The notes beneath the pieces are model-generated. The model saw nothing but the letters and a program-made list of their open reading frames with translations, did no database searches and was not told where the DNA came from. This document shows, piece by piece, positions 62,249 through 64,000 of a DNA stretch of 64,000 bases (positions within the stretch are counted from its first letter, which is position 1; each line of letters begins with the position of its first letter). The DNA comes from Bisporella sp. PMI_857 (taxonomy: Eukaryota; Ascomycota; Leotiomycetes; Helotiales; Helotiaceae), in contig JAJSPD010000004.1 in NCBI GenBank assembly GCA_021307315.1, forward strand, positions 1,116,001 to 1,180,000. Reading direction: 5' to 3'. The position numbers and the translations under genes were made by a program.

Positions 62249-63155
62249 ATGGCTGACGGTCGTCAAGAACCATATGATCCATATCTGCCAGCTGGAGGTG
62301 CTGCTCCAGGCGGTGCAGGAGCACAGCCAGGAAATCAGAGAACAGCGGCGCTACAAGCTGTAAGTTACTCTACGTTGATTCATGAAACAGAAATCTGGAG
62401 CTGGTCTGGTGGCTCGAAGCGCTATTTTGTCACTTACGGGCAACCCGGAGTCGCTCTACAAGGAAGCGGCAGATGTGAATCTATCATTTCGCAAATCCAG
62501 ATAAAAAATAACGAGCATCTCGATGGATTTTGAAATCTATGTGACGGAACTCTCTTCCTTGACTGAGAATTGCCGCGCAACGGTTTCAGCTTCATCAAGC
62601 CCAGCTCGGACCCAGATCTCCACGATGCTCTGTCGAAGCTTCAAGTCATGTTATTCAATAGCCCGCTTGCTTATTGAGCTCCGATCATGATGCGCGTCGA
62701 TAGTCTCTACCTGAGCTCGTGGCCCAGTGACTCTACAATCCCTTGCAGGATTCCGATATCAGTTCTTTTCGCTTTATATCAATTCCTTGCTAATCATGGT
62801 GTATTTGTAGCAAATTGATGATACTGTTGGCGTAATGCGCGAAAACATAAATAAAGTATCACAACGTGGTGAACGTTTAGATTCTCTCCAAGACAAAACC
62901 GACAATCTCGCGGTTTCGGCCCAAGGTTTCCGACGAGGTGCCAATAGAGTTCGCAAGCAGATGTGGTGGAAAGGTCAATTGGAACATTCCAGATTCCTGA
63001 CTAAAGCTAACAACTTTTAGACATGAAGATGAGAATGTGCTTGATTGCAGGAATAATTATCTTGCTCATCGTCATTATTGTTCCGGCTGGTAAGCATCAT
63101 AGTGCATCAATTCTTGACAGTCGCTGACAAAGCTCTAGTTGTGGCTACGCGATAG
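62249..63155 (+). CDS. SNC1: Synaptobrevin-type v-SNARE (Snc1/2-like)
   Basis: Four exons fit by phase: 62249-62359, 62811-62973, 63021-63089 and 63139-63155, giving 119 residues. A short Pro/Gly/Ala-rich head precedes an R-SNARE motif from [16 protein letters not shown]. The zero-layer Arg is at about residue 56 in [17 protein letters not shown], and [16 protein letters not shown] leads into the single C-terminal membrane anchor ([18 protein letters not shown]). The protein ends VVATR. In known systems this SNARE sits on post-Golgi and endocytic vesicles and pairs with Sso and Sec9 at the plasma membrane for exocytosis at the hyphal tip. The first intron is long for this window (451 bases). 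The last exon is 17 bases. Confidence 0.94.
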
Positions 63156-64000
63156 ATGTGTCATGAGAACGGGTTTGGGCGAGGGATTTTGATGAACAGG
63201 GACTTTGACACATGTTATGGGAGCGCTGACTTTCGAGTCTGGTTTGCATCAGCATGAACTCGCTGGCCACGAGCAAGCTGGATCAACGGAGGATTAGCGT
63301 CAGGCGTTGTCAATTTGAATTTTGCGTTGTTTTCATTCTCGAAGGCGTCACGTATTGTTGATGGGAGGCTTAGTCCACCATCTGTCTCCAATAACCACTG
63401 CAGTGGCAAGTGCACGCATCAAATCAATGAGGTCTGTATTATGTAGGATTGATGGAGCTAATTGAATGACCTGACTTCAGCTATCTACTACTTTACATAA
63501 TACAGGATGTGACGAGGGATAAAAGAACAAGGTGAGTTATGTATGGACGTGCATCATGGGATATGAGTTAGAGAAGGACGCTAGATGAACCGTAGTTGAA
63601 TATTCCTTTTCCGTTAATATGTGAAGAAAAGGTCTGGTTTATCCCGATGATATTGTATGCGCCTTGCTTGCTTGATACAGTTAAGTGAATCTCTTCTAGT
63701 GAGCATTCACTCCTGCACAATCTTATAAAATATACATTTGCGAAAATAATGTAATTAGACCGCCATCTCGGCTGAGAAGATACAGGTAATAAAGAATGAT
63801 AAATTTTGTAATTTTGCCTAGAGCATGGGCAAGAGTTGCAGGTGGGAGACTTGAATCGACTTTTTTTTTTTGCTGAGGGTTTTTTTTTTCCTGGGTTGCA
63901 TGGCGGGGAAAAGTTGTTGTCAGGGATCTACCAAATATTGCGAGAATCGGAGGACCTCATAAACAACTTCAAATCGCACGCCCACAAAAGCATTGTATGT
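63156..64000. other. 3' flank of v-SNARE gene
   Basis: No supported gene to the window end. It includes T-runs near 63861-63871 and 63881-63890. A short minus-strand frame at 63215-63415 has no recognisable content. Confidence 0.45.

Overview
The window is nuclear DNA of a filamentous ascomycete (Pezizomycotina). Genes are split by short introns of about 45-180 bases with GT..AG ends, they encode typical fungal housekeeping and cell-wall proteins, and a Tc1/mariner-type transposon carries stop codons of the kind left by repeat-induced point mutation (RIP). The look of several proteins suggests Leotiomycetes (Helotiales), but this is an impression and was not tested. All functions below come from reading translations and motifs. 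Exon limits were built by hand from splice signals and reading-frame phase.

Positions 1-7.2 kb are a dense housekeeping block: HBS1 (ribosome rescue GTPase), a TYW2/TRM12-type wybutosine enzyme, a secreted EF-hand protein (Ssp120/Cab45-like) on the minus strand, and ORC6, divergent from the EF-hand gene over a 224-base shared promoter. From 7.25 to 9.63 kb lies a broken CoA-dependent acyltransferase gene, then 3 kb without a clear gene. A large N-terminal-motor kinesin (12.7-18.06 kb) faces an alanine aminotransferase on the minus strand (18.77-20.33 kb). A 12-helix MFS transporter follows (22.07-24.27 kb), facing a broken rds1-type ferritin-like gene (24.6-25.7 kb).

From 25.7 to 54 kb genes are sparse and several concern the cell surface: an unrecognised small gene (28.8-29.5 kb), a membrane-anchored GH3 beta-glucosidase (minus), a membrane-anchored GH16 glucanase-like protein (plus, divergent), a processive GT2 polysaccharide synthase-like protein preceded by 6 kb without a supported gene, and a GPI-type fasciclin (FAS1) protein. 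Between the last two sits a 1,313-bp DD34E Tc1-like element with near-identical ~107-bp inverted repeats, a TA target duplication and a transposase with three in-frame stops.

From 54.8 to 61.2 kb is a decaying accessory block: a small secreted coiled-coil protein whose frame continues past its TGA, a FAD-dependent oxidoreductase pseudogene with two GC-AG introns, a PrpF-family isomerase pseudogene and frame-broken coiled-coil-like remnants. The window ends with an intact synaptobrevin-type v-SNARE gene (62.2-63.2 kb).

No CRISPR array, rRNA or tRNA gene was recognised. The most unusual observations are the 8-base micro-exon in the GT2 gene, the co-decayed 55-61 kb block, and the conserved frame after the stop of the small secreted protein.
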